A stretch of DNA of 64,000 nucleotides from Cellulomonas sp. JZ18 (GCF_009720485.1 NZ_CP045245.1:2604001-2668000), one strand, 5' to 3'; shown: positions 9,488-18,793, numbered from the stretch's first letter. The notes: generated from the letters alone by a model not told the origin. Numbers and translations: made by a program.

Positions 9488-9729
9488 CGAGCGCACCACT
9501 CCCCGGTCGAGCGCACCGGACACGAGTGGTGCGCTCGCGTGACGAGTGGCGCGCTCGCGGCACGAGGGGAGCGCGCCGAGTGGATCAGGGACGCGCTCGC
9601 AGGGGCGCCGGCCCCGCCGATGGGCGGCGGCAGCGCGCGGGCTAGGCGAGCGCGCCACAAGTCGGACGAGCGCACCGGACACGAGTGGTGCGCTCGCGCG
9701 ACGAGTGGCGCGCTCGCGGCACGAGGGGG
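9488..9729. repeat. 20-bp-phased inverted repeat array, right cluster (two copies)
   Basis: Two similar blocks. Block A: forward units CGAGCGCACC at 9488 and 9508, reverse units GGTGCGCTCG at 9528 and GGCGCGCTCG at 9548. Block B: forward units at 9647 (CGAGCGCGCC) and 9667, reverse units at 9687 and 9707. Spacing is always 20 bases. 9508-9570 and 9667-9729 are near-identical direct repeats with one clear mismatch (9540 T versus 9699 C). Each block folds into a hairpin with 10- to 14-bp arms. This 306-base gap between the DUF559 gene and the MBL gene holds no credible coding sequence. Confidence 0.9.
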
Positions 9730-9738
9730 CTCGGTGGG

Positions 9739-10527
9739 TCAGAGGCGGACCGTCAGGCCCGGGTGGGCGAGGGTCGTGGGGCCGTCGTAGACGGCGGCCG
9801 CCTCCGCGAGGGTGCGCTCGGGGTCGTTCCAGGCCGGGACGTGCGTGAGGACCAGGTGCCGGGCGCGCCCCCGCACCGCGGCCTGCGCCGCACGGCGACC
9901 CGTCAGGTGGACGCCGCGCACCGCGTCGTCGCGACCCTCGTGGAACGCCGCCTCGGCGAGCAGCACGTCCGCGTCGGCCGCGAGGGCGTCCAGCCCCTCG
10001 CACGCGTCGGTGTCCCCGCTGTACGCGAGCACCACGGTGCGGGACGGGTCGTCCTCGGCGGGGCCGCTGACGCGCACGCCGAACGCCGGGACGGGGTGCA
10101 GCACGGGCACCGGCTCCAGGGTGAGCGGCCCGACCGTCACGGGCCGTCCGGGGACCCACGTGCCCACGTCGAACTGCTCGCCGGTGTCCGTCGCGGGGTC
10201 CTTGCCGGCGATCTGCGCGATGCGCTCGACGGTGCCCTCGGGACCGAGGACGCGCAGCGGCGGCAGCGGACCGTCCGGGCGGTAGCGCCGCAGGACCCCG
10301 AGCACCGCCATGTCGGCCACGTGGTCGGCGTGCAGGTGCGAGAGCGCGACGGCGTCCAGCGCCGTCGGGTCCCCGTACCGCTGCAGCGGGCCCAGCGCGC
10401 CGTTGCCGAGGTCGAGCACGACCGACCACGTGCGCCCGTCCGCGTCCTCGGCCTGCACGAGGTAGGACGACGCCGCGGAGTCGGGACCGGGGAACGAGCC
10501 CGCGCAGCCGACGACGACGAGCCTCAT
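9739..10527 (-). CDS. MBL-fold metallohydrolase, Rv1339-like (cyclic-nucleotide phosphodiesterase)
   Basis: A 262-residue metallo-beta-lactamase-fold hydrolase. It has the metal motif LSHLHADH near residue 64, later [12 protein letters not shown] and the ending [17 protein letters not shown], and resembles M. tuberculosis Rv1339, described as an atypical cAMP phosphodiesterase; substrate here is inferred from that likeness and position. ATG at 10527 overlaps the murI stop as ATGA, so the two are coupled exactly as in mycobacteria (Rv1338-Rv1339). Its 3' end runs straight into the repeat array. Confidence 0.85.
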   Translation of the reverse strand: MRLVVVGCAGSFPGPDSAASSYLVQAEDADGRTWSVVLDLGNGALGPLQRYGDPTALDAVALSHLHADHVADMAVLGVLRRYRPDGPLPPLRVLGPEGTVERIAQIAGKDPATDTGEQFDVGTWVPGRPVTVGPLTLEPVPVLHPVPAFGVRVSGPAEDDPSRTVVLAYSGDTDACEGLDALAADADVLLAEAAFHEGRDDAVRGVHLTGRRAAQAAVRGRARHLVLTHVPAWNDPERTLAEAAAVYDGPTTLAHPGLTVRL

Positions 10528-11348
10528 CGCAGGACCCCCCGCAGCGCGGCGCGCGGCTCGACGACGTCGACCTCGGGCCCGAGGAACCGCCGTGCCAGCG
10601 CGGTGAACGCCACCGGGTCGCCCGTGGCGAGGAACCGGTGCGTGGGCGGCCCCGACGACGGGTCGCGCTCGAGGTCGTGCGCGACGAGCTGGCGGTAGAC
10701 GTCCTTGGCGGTCTCCTCCGCGCTCGAGACGAGCGTGACGTCGTCGCCCATGACGTACGAGATCGCCCCGGTCAGCAGGGGGTAGTGGGTGCAGCCGAGG
10801 ACGAGCGTGTCGACGCCCGCCGCGCGCACGGGGGCGAGGTACTCGTGCGCCACGTCCAGCACCTCGGGGCCCGAGGTGACGCCGGCCTCGACGAGCTCGA
10901 CGAACCGCGGGCAGGCCTGCGTGGTCAGCTGCACGCGCGCGACCGCGAAGGCGTCGTCGTACGCGCGCGAGTCGATGGTCGCCCGGGTGCCGATGACGCC
11001 GATGTGCCCGTTGCGCGTCGCGGCGACGGCACGGCGCGCCGCGGGCAGGACCACCTCCACCACGGGCAGCCCGCGACGCAGGGTGTACCGCTCGCGCGCA
11101 TCGCGCAGGACGGCCGACGACGCGCTGTTGCACGCGATGACGAGCATCTTCACGCCCGCGTCCACCAGGTCGTCCATGACCTCGAGCGCGTGCGCGCGCA
11201 CCGCCGCGAGCGGCTTGGGACCGTACGGCCCGTTGAGCGTGTCGCCGATGTACAGGGTCGACTCCGTCGGCAGCTGGTCCAGCACCGCACGGGCCACCGT
11301 GAGCCCGCCGACGCCGGAGTCGAAGATGCCGATGGGGGCGTCGTTCAC
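10524..11348 (-). CDS. murI: Glutamate racemase
   Basis: A 274-residue cofactor-independent racemase making D-glutamate for peptidoglycan. The N terminus [18 protein letters not shown], the first catalytic cysteine in IACNSAS (about residue 73; Ser replaces the usual Thr) and the second in LGCTHYPLL (about 186) are diagnostic. It starts 10 bases after the DUF2017 stop and overlaps the MBL gene by 4 bases, so it sits in the clpS-DUF2017-murI-MBL operon. Confidence 0.97.
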   Translation of the reverse strand: MNDAPIGIFDSGVGGLTVARAVLDQLPTESTLYIGDTLNGPYGPKPLAAVRAHALEVMDDLVDAGVKMLVIACNSASSAVLRDARERYTLRRGLPVVEVVLPAARRAVAATRNGHIGVIGTRATIDSRAYDDAFAVARVQLTTQACPRFVELVEAGVTSGPEVLDVAHEYLAPVRAAGVDTLVLGCTHYPLLTGAISYVMGDDVTLVSSAEETAKDVYRQLVAHDLERDPSSGPPTHRFLATGDPVAFTALARRFLGPEVDVVEPRAALRGVLR

Positions 11349-11358
11349 GCGTCCGAGA

Positions 11359-12014
11359 CTAGTCGTCGGACCGTGCCCCGCCCGGCGGCCGCGCGTCGTG
11401 TGCGGCCAGCATCACAGCGAGCAGCGACTCCTGGAGCCAGGACAGTGCGCCGTACACGGACGCGAGGTACGTGCGCACGTCGTCCTCGGGTGCCGTCGCG
11501 AGGCCGTCGTAGAGCGCCTCGGAGTCGGCGTCGGTGCGGATCTCGAGGCGGTCCGCCAGGACGAGCCGCAGGTCGGTGAGGGTGGCCGCCACCTCGTCCG
11601 CCGACGCCGGGGCGACGACGAACGCGTCCTGCGGCCACCCGGGCTCACCGTGCACGAGCGCGGTCCACAGGCAGCGCAGCCGGGCGATCTTGCGGGCGCG
11701 CAGGTCGTCCTCGGTGAGCCGGCGGAACTCCGCCGCGACCTCGGGGTCCTCGCGCGAGGCGTCGGGCAGGAGCCGGCGGACCGCCGGGTCGTCGGGCGGC
11801 GGCAGCGGCGCGGTGCGCACGCTCCAGGGGCCCCCGGTCGTCGCGTCGCCGGGGCGGGCACCCGGTCCCGCCCCTGGCCGGCGGGCGGGCCGTCCTCGAA
11901 GCGCCCCGCCCCGAGCAGCTCGGCCACGTCGGCGACGACCGACGCCACCACGGCCCGCTCGCCCGGGTCCAGGCGGGCCACGTACCGGCCCTTCTGCCGG
12001 CGGAACGCGCGCAT
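11359..12014 (-). pseudogene. DUF2017 protein with an apparent frameshift
   Basis: DUF2017 proteins follow clpS in actinobacteria; their role is unknown. The N terminus [20 protein letters not shown] begins at the ATG at 12014, overlapping the clpS stop (TGATG), but after about 55 codons the family sequence (GPWSVRTAPLPPPDDPAVRRLLPDA through [11 protein letters not shown]) continues in a different frame to 11359. One base added to the G run at 11851-11854 restores a single protein of about 218 residues, so a homopolymer deletion in the sequence is the likely cause. Confidence 0.75.
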
Positions 12015-12310
12015 CACTCGCCCCCGCGCTGGAGCGTGGCCCACAGGCCGTACCCGTGCATCGCCTGCACGTCGACCTCCATCGCCTCGCGGTTGCCGGT
12101 CGACACGACGGCCCGCCCCTCCTCGTGCACCTGCCGCATGAGCCGCTCGGCCTTCTCCCGCGGGTAGCGGAAGTAGGTCTGGAAGACGTAGGTCACGTAC
12201 GACATGAGGTTCACGGGGTCGTTCCAGACGATGGTCACCCAGGCGTCCGCGAGCCCGGTGGCCTCGTCGGCCTCGACGGTCGTGTCGGGCACAGCGGTCG
12301 GGGCGGGCAC
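12014..12310 (-). CDS. clpS: ATP-dependent Clp protease adaptor ClpS
   Basis: A 98-residue adaptor that binds N-degron substrates and delivers them to the Clp protease. The core [24 protein letters not shown] (with the Asn-Asp-Pro binding-pocket motif), [31 protein letters not shown] is typical. GTG at 12310 gives the usual acidic flexible N terminus. It heads the clpS-DUF2017-murI-MBL operon and is divergent from pncB with about 100 bases between, the order seen around Rv1330c-Rv1331. Confidence 0.95.
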   Translation of the reverse strand: MPAPTAVPDTTVEADEATGLADAWVTIVWNDPVNLMSYVTYVFQTYFRYPREKAERLMRQVHEEGRAVVSTGNREAMEVDVQAMHGYGLWATLQRGGE

Positions 12311-12412
12311 GCCCCCACTGTAGGTGCGCCCGGCCGGCCTCCCCAGCGCGCGACGTCCCCCGAGACGCCCGGCGCGCGTGTGCGCCGGTCCCCTCGCGTC
12401 TACGTTGACGCC

Positions 12413-13801
12413 ATGACCGACACGCGCGAGCGCGACGCCGTCGCACCCCCGGCCGCCCCGACGGCCAGCACGGCCCTGCTCACCGACCGCTACGAGCTGA
12501 CGATGCTCCAGGCCGCCCTCGCCGACGGCACCGCCCACCGGCGCTGCGTGTTCGAGGTCTTCAGCCGCCGGCTGCCCAACGGCCGCCGGTACGGCGTGCT
12601 CGCCGGCACCGGTCGCGTGCTGGAGGCGCTCGAGACGTTCCGGTTCGGCAGGGCCGAGCTCGACTGGCTCGCGGACGAGCGCGTCGTGGACGACGCGACG
12701 CTCGAGTTCCTCGCCGGCTACCGGTTCACCGGCTCCGCCGTCGGGTACGCCGAGGGCGAGGTGTTCTTCCCGGCCTCGCCGGTGCTCGTCGTCGAGGGGA
12801 CGTTCGCCGAGGCCGTGCTGCTCGAGACGCTCGTGCTGTCGGTCCTCAACTACGACTCCGCGGTCGCGTCGGCCGCGTCCCGCATGACCAGCGCCGCCGT
12901 CGACCGGCCGTGCCTCGAGATGGGCGCGCGGCGGGCGCACGAGCAGGCGGCGGTGGCCGCCGCGCGCGCGGCCGTCGTCGCGGGCTTCGCCGCCACCAGC
13001 AACCTCGAGGCGGGCCGCCGCTACGGGCTGCCGACGATCGGCACCGCCGCGCACGCGTACACGCTGCTGCACGACGACGAGCCGTCGGCGTTCGCGTCCC
13101 AGGTCGCCTCGCAGGGCACGGGGACGACGCTGCTCGTCGACACCTACGACGTGCGGCGTGGGGTGGAGAACGCGCTGGCCGCGGCGGGACCGCAGCTGGG
13201 CGCCGTCCGGCTGGACTCCGGCGACCTCGCGGTGCTCGCGCACGAGGTGCGGGCCCAGCTCGACGCGGCCGGTGCGCGGGGGACGAAGATCGTCGTCACC
13301 TCCGACCTCGACGAGCACGCGATCGCGGCGCTCGCCGTCGCGCCGGTCGACTCGTACGGCGTGGGCACCTCGCTGGTGACCGGTTCCGGGGCGCCGACGT
13401 GCGGCATGGTCTACAAGCTCGTGGCCCGCGAGGACGCGGCGGGCGTCCTGCAGCCGGTGGCGAAGGCCTCGCGCTCCAAGACGAGCCTGGGCGGGCGCAA
13501 GTCCGCGGCGCGGCGGCTGGACCGCGACGGCCGTGCGGTCGAGGAGGTGCTGGTCACCGGGCCGGAGGACGCCGTCGTCGCGTGGGCGGACGCGCAGGGC
13601 CGGGAGCCGGCGCCGGACCTGCGGCCCCTGCACGTGCCGCTCGTGGTCGAGGGCGAGGTGGTGCCGGGCACGACCGGCGCCGACGGGGTCCGCGCGGCGG
13701 CCCGGCGCCACCGCGCGTCGCGCGACGAGCTCCCGCGGGGTGCGCGGCGGCTGTCGGCGGACGAGGCCGCCGTGCCGACGGTCGAGCTCCGGCTGGGCTG
13801 A
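12413..13801 (+). CDS. pncB: Nicotinate phosphoribosyltransferase
   Basis: A 462-residue enzyme of NAD salvage that joins nicotinate and PRPP to give nicotinate mononucleotide. Visible motifs include [15 protein letters not shown] at the start, [70 protein letters not shown] and [22 protein letters not shown]. The ATG at 12413 gives the family start. A perfect hairpin follows 26 bases after the stop, so it is probably a single-gene unit. Confidence 0.95.
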   Translation: MTDTRERDAVAPPAAPTASTALLTDRYELTMLQAALADGTAHRRCVFEVFSRRLPNGRRYGVLAGTGRVLEALETFRFGRAELDWLADERVVDDATLEFLAGYRFTGSAVGYAEGEVFFPASPVLVVEGTFAEAVLLETLVLSVLNYDSAVASAASRMTSAAVDRPCLEMGARRAHEQAAVAAARAAVVAGFAATSNLEAGRRYGLPTIGTAAHAYTLLHDDEPSAFASQVASQGTGTTLLVDTYDVRRGVENALAAAGPQLGAVRLDSGDLAVLAHEVRAQLDAAGARGTKIVVTSDLDEHAIAALAVAPVDSYGVGTSLVTGSGAPTCGMVYKLVAREDAAGVLQPVAKASRSKTSLGGRKSAARRLDRDGRAVEEVLVTGPEDAVVAWADAQGREPAPDLRPLHVPLVVEGEVVPGTTGADGVRAAARRHRASRDELPRGARRLSADEAAVPTVELRLG

Positions 13802-13826
13802 CCGGGGGCGCCGCCGGGCACGACGC

Positions 13827-13855
13827 GGGCCGGGACGCGTGTCGCGTCCCGGCCC
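13827..13855 (+). terminator. Terminator of pncB
   Basis: A 13-bp perfect stem (GGGCCGGGACGCG at 13827-13839 with 13843-13855) and a TGT loop. No T tract. Confidence 0.75.
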
Positions 13856-13935
13856 GGTGTCCGTGGCGGTCGGCGCAGCGGCCGACCGCGGTCCGCTCAC
13901 GTCCGCGCCCGTGGGCGCCGACGGAGCGGGGCTGC

Positions 13936-14094
13936 TCAGATCCTCGCGCGTCCGCGACCACGGCCGACGAGGCCGAGGATCAGGCTGACGACGAGCACGA
14001 TGGCGCCGATCCAGATGAGGAACTCGCCGATGCCGGCGACGCCGAGGATCAGCAGGACGACGCCGACGAGGATGAGGATGAGCCATGCGGGCAT
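13936..14094 (-). CDS. Small two-helix membrane protein, 52 residues
   Basis: The frame reads [18 protein letters not shown], then [18 protein letters not shown] and [16 protein letters not shown], two hydrophobic helices joined by a short GIGEF turn and ending in a basic tail, which predicts the C terminus in the cytoplasm. AGAGGTG precedes the ATG at 14094. The layout resembles small actinobacterial proteins of the DUF6131 kind; I cannot assign a function. It lies between the pncB terminator and a 245-base gap before the helicase gene, in which I see no other gene. Confidence 0.8.
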   Translation of the reverse strand: MPAWLILILVGVVLLILGVAGIGEFLIWIGAIVLVVSLILGLVGRGRGRARI

Positions 14095-14339
14095 GTGGAC
14101 ACCTCTTTCTGGTGCCGGCGACCGTGGACGCCGGGCTCCGTGTGCGATGGCCCCGGGGGAACCCGGGTCCGCTTTGTCACGGTGAAGAGCCTGGCAGCCC
14201 CGGGGGCGTCCGGCACCTCGAACGGTCGACTTGCGGTGTCAAGACCTACTGCTATGTGGGCACGCGTCCAGCGTCCTGACCTGCGATCTCATCCCCGTCT
14301 CATTGTCCGGATGCCGAGACGGACCGGATCGCGGGCGCG

Positions 14340-16148
14340 TCAGCGGCGGCCGACGAACCACCCGCGGAGCATCGCGACGCGCGCCTGCAGCTGCTCCGGC
14401 GCCGCGAGCGCGACCTCGGGCCCCCCGCAGCGGCGGCGCAGCTCGGCGTGGACGGTGGCGTGCGGCTGCCCGCTGCGCCGTGCCCACGCACCGACCAGCT
14501 GCGCGAGCTCCTTGCGCAGCTCCGCCTGCTGGCGGTGGTCCATCTCCGGCGGCGGGGCCGCCTCCTGCCCGCGCGCCCGGCGGGCCCCCTGCTGGTCGGC
14601 CTGCCGCTGGCGCAGCAGCGTCGCGACCTGGTCGGCGTCGAGGAGCCCCGGCAGGCCGAGGAAGTCGAGCTCCTCCTCCGAGCCCACCTCCGCGCCCGTG
14701 CCGAACTCGCCGCCGTCGAACAGCACGCGGTCGAACGACGCCTGCGCCTCGAGCGCCTCGAACGTGCCCGCGACGCCGTCCTGGCCGACCGCGTCCGGTC
14801 CGGAGCGGTCCCGCTGGGCCTCGGCCAGCAGCGCGGCCTCGGGGTCGGCGTCGTCCTTCGTGGGCTTGTCGAGCGCGTGGTCGCGCTCGACCTCCATGGT
14901 CGAGGCGAGCTCGAGCAGCTGCGGCACGCTCGGCAGGAAGACGGTCGCCGTCTCGCCCCGGCGGCGGGCCCGCACGAAGCGTCCGACGGCCTGCGCGAAG
15001 AACAGCGGCGTCGCCGTGCTCGTCGCGTAGACGCCCACCGCGAGCCGCGGCACGTCGACGCCCTCGGAGACCATGCGGACCGCGACGAGCCAGCGCGAGT
15101 CGCCCGCGGCGAACTCCTCGATGCGGTCGCTCGCGCCGTCGTCGTCGGACAGGACGACGGTCGGCGACTCCCCCGTGATCCGGGCGATGTGGCCCGCGTA
15201 GGCGCGCGCGTCCGTCTGGTCCGTCGCGATGATCATCGCGCCGGCGTCCGGCACGGTCCGGCGGACCTCCGTGAGGCGGCGGTCCGCGGCGGTGATCACC
15301 GAGGGGATCCACTCGCCGTTCGGGTCGAGCGCGGTGCGCCACGCCTGCGCGGTCATGTCCTTGGTCAGCGGCTCGCCGAGCCGCGCGGCGACCTCGTCGC
15401 CCGCGCGGGTGCGCCAGCGCATGGACCCCGAGTACGACATGAACAGCACGGGGCGCACGACGTGGTCGCGCAGCGCGTCGCCGTAGCCGTAGGTGTAGTC
15501 CGCGAGCGAGCGGCGGATGCCCTGCGCGTCGGGCGCGTAGGTGACGAACGGGATGGGCGCGGTGTCCGAGCGGAACGGGGTGCCGGTCAGGGCGAGCCGG
15601 CGCGTGGCGCCCTCGAACGCCTCGCGCACCGCGTCGCCCCACGACAGGGCGTCACCGCCGTGGTGCACCTCGTCGAGGATGACGAGGGTGCGCTCCGCGC
15701 CGGTGCGGGCGGCGTGCAGGGCCGGCTTGCTCGCGACCTGCGCGTACGTGACGGCGACGCCGTCGTACCCGGCGCCGTGCCGCCCCTGCGCGTTGCTGAA
15801 CCGCGGGTCCAGCCGGATGCCGACGCGGGCGGCGGCGTCCGCCCACTGCTTCTTCAGGTGCTCGGTCGGCGCGACCACGGTGACGCGACGCACGACCCGC
15901 GCCTCGAGCAGCTCGGTCGCGATCCGCAGAGCGAACGTCGTCTTGCCCGCGCCGGGCGTGGCCACCGCGAGGAAGTCGCGCGGCGACCGCTCGCGGTACA
16001 GCTCGAGCGCCTCCGCCTGCCAGGCCCGCAGGCTCCCCGCAGCGCCCCACGGCGCACGCGCCGGGAAGGCCGGCGGCAGCTGCGACGCGGCCGACGACGA
16101 GGGGTGCTGCGGGGTGTGGGTGACGGCGGGGCGGCGTCCGGCGCTCAC
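14340..16148 (-). CDS. DEAD/DEAH-box (XPB/UvrB-like SF2) helicase
   Basis: A 602-residue superfamily 2 helicase of the actinobacterial type always paired with DUF3039. Motif I is VATPGAGKTTFAL near residue 65, motif II is LVILDEVHH, motif III is LALTGTPFRS, and motif VI is AQAVGRFVRARRRGETATVFLP. The C-terminal 200 residues are Gln/Glu-rich and family-specific. GTG at 16148 overlaps the DUF3039 stop as GTGA. Its process is unknown; a DNA or RNA repair role is plausible. Confidence 0.88.
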   Translation of the reverse strand: MSAGRRPAVTHTPQHPSSSAASQLPPAFPARAPWGAAGSLRAWQAEALELYRERSPRDFLAVATPGAGKTTFALRIATELLEARVVRRVTVVAPTEHLKKQWADAAARVGIRLDPRFSNAQGRHGAGYDGVAVTYAQVASKPALHAARTGAERTLVILDEVHHGGDALSWGDAVREAFEGATRRLALTGTPFRSDTAPIPFVTYAPDAQGIRRSLADYTYGYGDALRDHVVRPVLFMSYSGSMRWRTRAGDEVAARLGEPLTKDMTAQAWRTALDPNGEWIPSVITAADRRLTEVRRTVPDAGAMIIATDQTDARAYAGHIARITGESPTVVLSDDDGASDRIEEFAAGDSRWLVAVRMVSEGVDVPRLAVGVYATSTATPLFFAQAVGRFVRARRRGETATVFLPSVPQLLELASTMEVERDHALDKPTKDDADPEAALLAEAQRDRSGPDAVGQDGVAGTFEALEAQASFDRVLFDGGEFGTGAEVGSEEELDFLGLPGLLDADQVATLLRQRQADQQGARRARGQEAAPPPEMDHRQQAELRKELAQLVGAWARRSGQPHATVHAELRRRCGGPEVALAAPEQLQARVAMLRGWFVGRR

Positions 16149-16525
16149 GCGCCGCCCGAGCCGGAGCCCTTGCCCCGCCCGAAGCCGAAGAAGCCGCGGC
16201 CCCCACCGCCGCCCGAGCCGGAGTCGCCCTCGCCGTCCTGCGGCTCGCGCAGACCCTCGTAGATCTCCTTGCAGACCGGGCAGACCGGGAACTTGTTCGG
16301 GTCGCGACCGGGCACCCACACCTTCCCGCACAGCGCGATCACGGGCCGGCCGGTCATGGCCGACTCCATGATCTTCTCCTTGCGCACGTAGTGCGCGAAG
16401 CGCTCGTGGTCGCCCGGCTCGACCTGCTCGGTCGTCTCCTCGCGCTCGAGGACCGAGGTCGCCCCGCGGGCGTCCGGGCCGAACGGGTCGTCAGGACCGG
16501 TGGGCGGCGGGGTGGGGTCGCTCAT
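16145..16525 (-). CDS. DUF3039 protein
   Basis: A 126-residue protein with a conserved middle: HERFAHYVRKEKIMESAMTGRPVIALCGKVWVPGRDPNKFPVCPVCKEIYEGL, whose three cysteines (LCGK and CPVC) suggest a metal site. The C-terminal third is a Gly/Ser/Phe-rich low-complexity tail. ATG at 16525 is preferred to one three codons earlier (16534), though GGAGG lies unusually close to it. It is translationally coupled to the helicase gene (GTGA). Function unknown. Confidence 0.85.
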   Translation of the reverse strand: MSDPTPPPTGPDDPFGPDARGATSVLEREETTEQVEPGDHERFAHYVRKEKIMESAMTGRPVIALCGKVWVPGRDPNKFPVCPVCKEIYEGLREPQDGEGDSGSGGGGGRGFFGFGRGKGSGSGGA

Positions 16526-16584
16526 GGCCTCCATCGTACGTGCCGGGTCGGACACCTCCGGGGGCACCCAGGCGCGCGTGGCGG

Positions 16585-16631
16585 TTGACGCGCACCACAA
16601 CTGTGTATCAATGTTTTGCCACATTGACACA
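16585..16631 (+). promoter_or_regulatory. Promoter and GntR(YtrA)-type operator
   Basis: TTGACG at 16585-16590 and TATCAA at 16606-16611 make a possible promoter with a short 15-base spacer. Overlapping the -10 is an imperfect palindrome, TGTATCAATGT (16604-16614) facing ACATTGACACA (16621-16631), 10 of 11 bases paired. The AT-rich island stands out in this GC-rich DNA. The operon's second gene encodes a YtrA-type GntR repressor, so autoregulation is the natural reading. Confidence 0.6.
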
Positions 16632-16640
16632 GGAGGTCCG

Positions 16641-17602
16641 ATGTCGCACTACCTGCTGCTCGTGCTCGTCGCCCTGCTCGGGCTGGGCCTGGCGCTCGCC
16701 GTCGCGGCGGGCCTCGCGGCCGCGACGCGGGCGCCGGCGGCACCTCCGGGCGCCGTCGACGTCCACGCCGCGCCCGCCGCGCACCGCCGCGCACGCCGCC
16801 ACGCCGGCGTGGTGACGACGCTCGCGTGGGGGCCATGCTGCTGGTGACGCTCGCAGCGCCCGCCCTCGCCGCACCCGGGCCCCGCCAGGGGCTCCTCCTG
16901 GGCGCCGTCCCCGCCGCCGCCGGCCTCGCGTTCCTCCTCGTGGCCGCGGTGGGCGAGCGCACGTGGCCACGACCCGACGGGGCGATCCGGAGAGCACCGC
17001 TGCGGCCCCGGCGCGTGCGCGACGTCGCACCGCGAGCCCTCCGCCGGCTGACGTGGGGCTGGACGGGCGGGCTCGCCCTCGCGACGCTCGTGCTCGGCCT
17101 GACGGCGGCGCCGGACGGCAGGTCCGTCGCGCTGCGGCTCTCGCCGGACGCCACGTCCGGTGCGGGACCGTACCCCGGCTGGGCGTACGGTCTGCCCCTG
17201 ACCGCCGCGGCACTCGTCGTGCTCGCCGCCGCCGAGGGCGTGCTGCGCCTCGTCACCGCGCGGCCCGTGGTCGCCGCCACGACCGACGAGGACGACGCCC
17301 GGCTGCGGCGGGCGTCCGCCGGGCGCGCCCTCGCCGGGACGCAGCTCGTCCTCGGCGGCACGCTCGCCGGCGTCCTCGGTGTCGCCGGCGGGACGCTGCG
17401 CGTCGTCGCCACGCCGTGGCCGTCCGTCGTGGACGGCGTCGAGACGTGGCACGGCGCGCCGGCGGTGGTCGCGGCGGGCACCGCGGTCCTGGTGGCCGGC
17501 GCGGCGGTCGGGGTCGTGGCGCTCGTCGTCGCCGCGATCGCGCTGCACCGTGCCGCCCGGGACGCCGCCGCGCCCGTCGTCCCCCTCCCCACGGCGCCGT
17601 GA
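16641..17602 (+). pseudogene. Multi-pass membrane protein with an apparent frameshift, GntR operon
   Basis: Starts at ATG 16641 after a perfect AGGAGGT. The first 64 codons (MSHYLLLVLVALLGLGLALAVAAGL) read into a stop at 16847, while from about 16826 a second frame continues (MLLVTLAAPALAAPGPRQGLLLGAV) to 17602. Adding one G to the run at 16837 joins them into about 320 residues with six or so hydrophobic helices. I do not recognise the family; similar proteins accompany YtrA-type regulators. The stop overlaps the GntR start as GTGA. Probably intact in the organism. Confidence 0.65.
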
Positions 17603-17964
17603 GCGCGCGGCTCGAGGTCGACCTCGACTCCGGGGTCCCGGTCTACGAGCAGGTGCGGGCGCAGGTCGTGGCGCACGTCGCGGCCGGACGGCTGCGTCCC
17701 GGGGACCGGCTGCCGACGATCCGCGCGCTCGCCACGGACCTCGGCGTGGCGCCCGGCACCGTCGCGCGCGCCTTCCGGGAGCTGGAGGCGGCCGGCGTCG
17801 TCGTGACCCGCCGGCGCGCGGGCACGGTCGTGGCCGCCGGTGTCGTGCCGGCCGACGCCGCGCCGCGCGCCGCGGCCGTCGCCTACGCCGAGGCGGCCCG
17901 GGCGGCGGGCCTGAGCCCGCACGAGGCGCTCGACCTCGTGCGCGGCGTCCTGCTGGCCCCCTGA
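17599..17964 (+). CDS. GntR-family transcriptional regulator, YtrA subfamily
   Basis: A 121-residue regulator with a winged-helix domain at about residues 10-78 (PVYEQVRAQVVAHVAAGRLRPGDRLPTIRALATDLGVAPGTVARAFRELEAAGVV) and only a short C-terminal arm for dimerisation, the YtrA layout. GTG at 17599 overlaps the preceding membrane-protein stop (GTGA). It probably represses its own operon through the palindrome at 16604-16631. The inducer is not evident. Confidence 0.9.
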   Translation: MSARLEVDLDSGVPVYEQVRAQVVAHVAAGRLRPGDRLPTIRALATDLGVAPGTVARAFRELEAAGVVVTRRRAGTVVAAGVVPADAAPRAAAVAYAEAARAAGLSPHEALDLVRGVLLAP

Positions 17965-17980
17965 CCGGCGCCGGGCACGG

Positions 17981-18017
17981 CCCTGCAGCACCCGCCCTGC
18001 AGCACCCGCCCTACAGC
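17981..18017. repeat. 14-bp tandem repeat between gntR and nagB
   Basis: CCCTGCAGCACCCG occurs at 17981-17994 and 17995-18008, followed by a partial third copy (CCCTACAGC) that includes the nagB stop codon. It fills most of the 46-base gap between converging genes. Confidence 0.7.
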
Positions 18018-18793
18018 CCCTGCCACGACGGCTTCGACGCCCACGTCTCCCGGTAGTAGCCCGCGAGCTGCAGCCGGCTCGCCGCCGGCTCGTCCACCAG
18101 CACCGACACGTGCGGGTGCATCTGCAGCACGGTCGCCGGCCACATCGCGCTGACCGGCCCCTCGACGAGCTGGTGCACCGCCTCGGCCTTGCCGCGCCCG
18201 TGCGCGACGAGCACGAGGTGCCGCGCCGACATGATCGTCGCGAGCCCCTGGGTGAGGCAGTGGGTGGGCACCGCGTCGACGTCACCGCCGAAGAACCGGG
18301 CGTTGTCCTCGCGCGTCTGGCGGGTGAGCGTCTTGACGCGCGTGCGCGAGGCGAGGGACGAGCCGGGCTCGTTGAACGCGACGTGGCCGTCCGTGCCGAT
18401 GCCGAGCAGCTGCAGGTCCACCCCGCCGGCGTCGGCGATCGCGCGCTCGTAGGCGGCGCACGCGCCCGCGACGTCGTCGGCGAGCCCGTCGGGCCCGAGC
18501 ACGGCCGCGGGGTCGAGGTCGACGCGGGACACCAGCTCGCGCTCGATGACGGTGCGGTACCGCTCGGGGTGGTCGGCCGGCAGGCCGACGTACTCGTCCA
18601 GGAGGAACGCGCGGGCGCGCGCGAACGACAGCCCCTCCTCGGCGTGCCGGCGCGCGAGCTCGTCGTACACCGGCAGCGGGCTGGACCCGGTGGCGAGCCC
18701 CAGCACCGCGGTCGGCCGCGCCGCGAGCAGCCGCTGCACCGCGTCGGCCGCGAGCCGCGCGAGCTCCGGCACGGGCGCGATCACGACCTCCAT
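18011..18793 (-). CDS. nagB: Glucosamine-6-phosphate deaminase
   Basis: A 260-residue aldose-ketose isomerase/deaminase turning glucosamine-6-phosphate into fructose-6-phosphate and ammonia. Motifs: LGLATGSSPLPVYDEL, FLLDEYVGLPADHPERYRT (catalytic Asp), LLGIGTDGHVAFNEPGSSL, TLTRQTREDNARFF. The ATG overlaps the intended ROK kinase stop (TGATG). It is last in the ROK regulator/transporter/kinase cluster, so the transported sugar is probably an amino sugar; no nagA deacetylase gene is visible here. Confidence 0.95.
   Translation of the reverse strand: MEVVIAPVPELARLAADAVQRLLAARPTAVLGLATGSSPLPVYDELARRHAEEGLSFARARAFLLDEYVGLPADHPERYRTVIERELVSRVDLDPAAVLGPDGLADDVAGACAAYERAIADAGGVDLQLLGIGTDGHVAFNEPGSSLASRTRVKTLTRQTREDNARFFGGDVDAVPTHCLTQGLATIMSARHLVLVAHGRGKAEAVHQLVEGPVSAMWPATVLQMHPHVSVLVDEPAASRLQLAGYYRETWASKPSWQGL

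Noticed and set aside
8410..9729. CRISPR array
   Set aside because: Units are phased at 20 bases without unique spacers, come in both orientations, and no cas gene is present.
9433..9738. Small peptides encoded by the repeat array (several frames are open)
   Set aside because: Frames are open only because the repeat is GC-rich; products are repetitive Ser/Ala/Arg text without start signals.
12014..14086. 690-codon minus frame that would fuse a long Arg-rich region to ClpS
   Set aside because: The upstream part is antisense to pncB; ClpS has its own GTG at 12310 with the normal N terminus.
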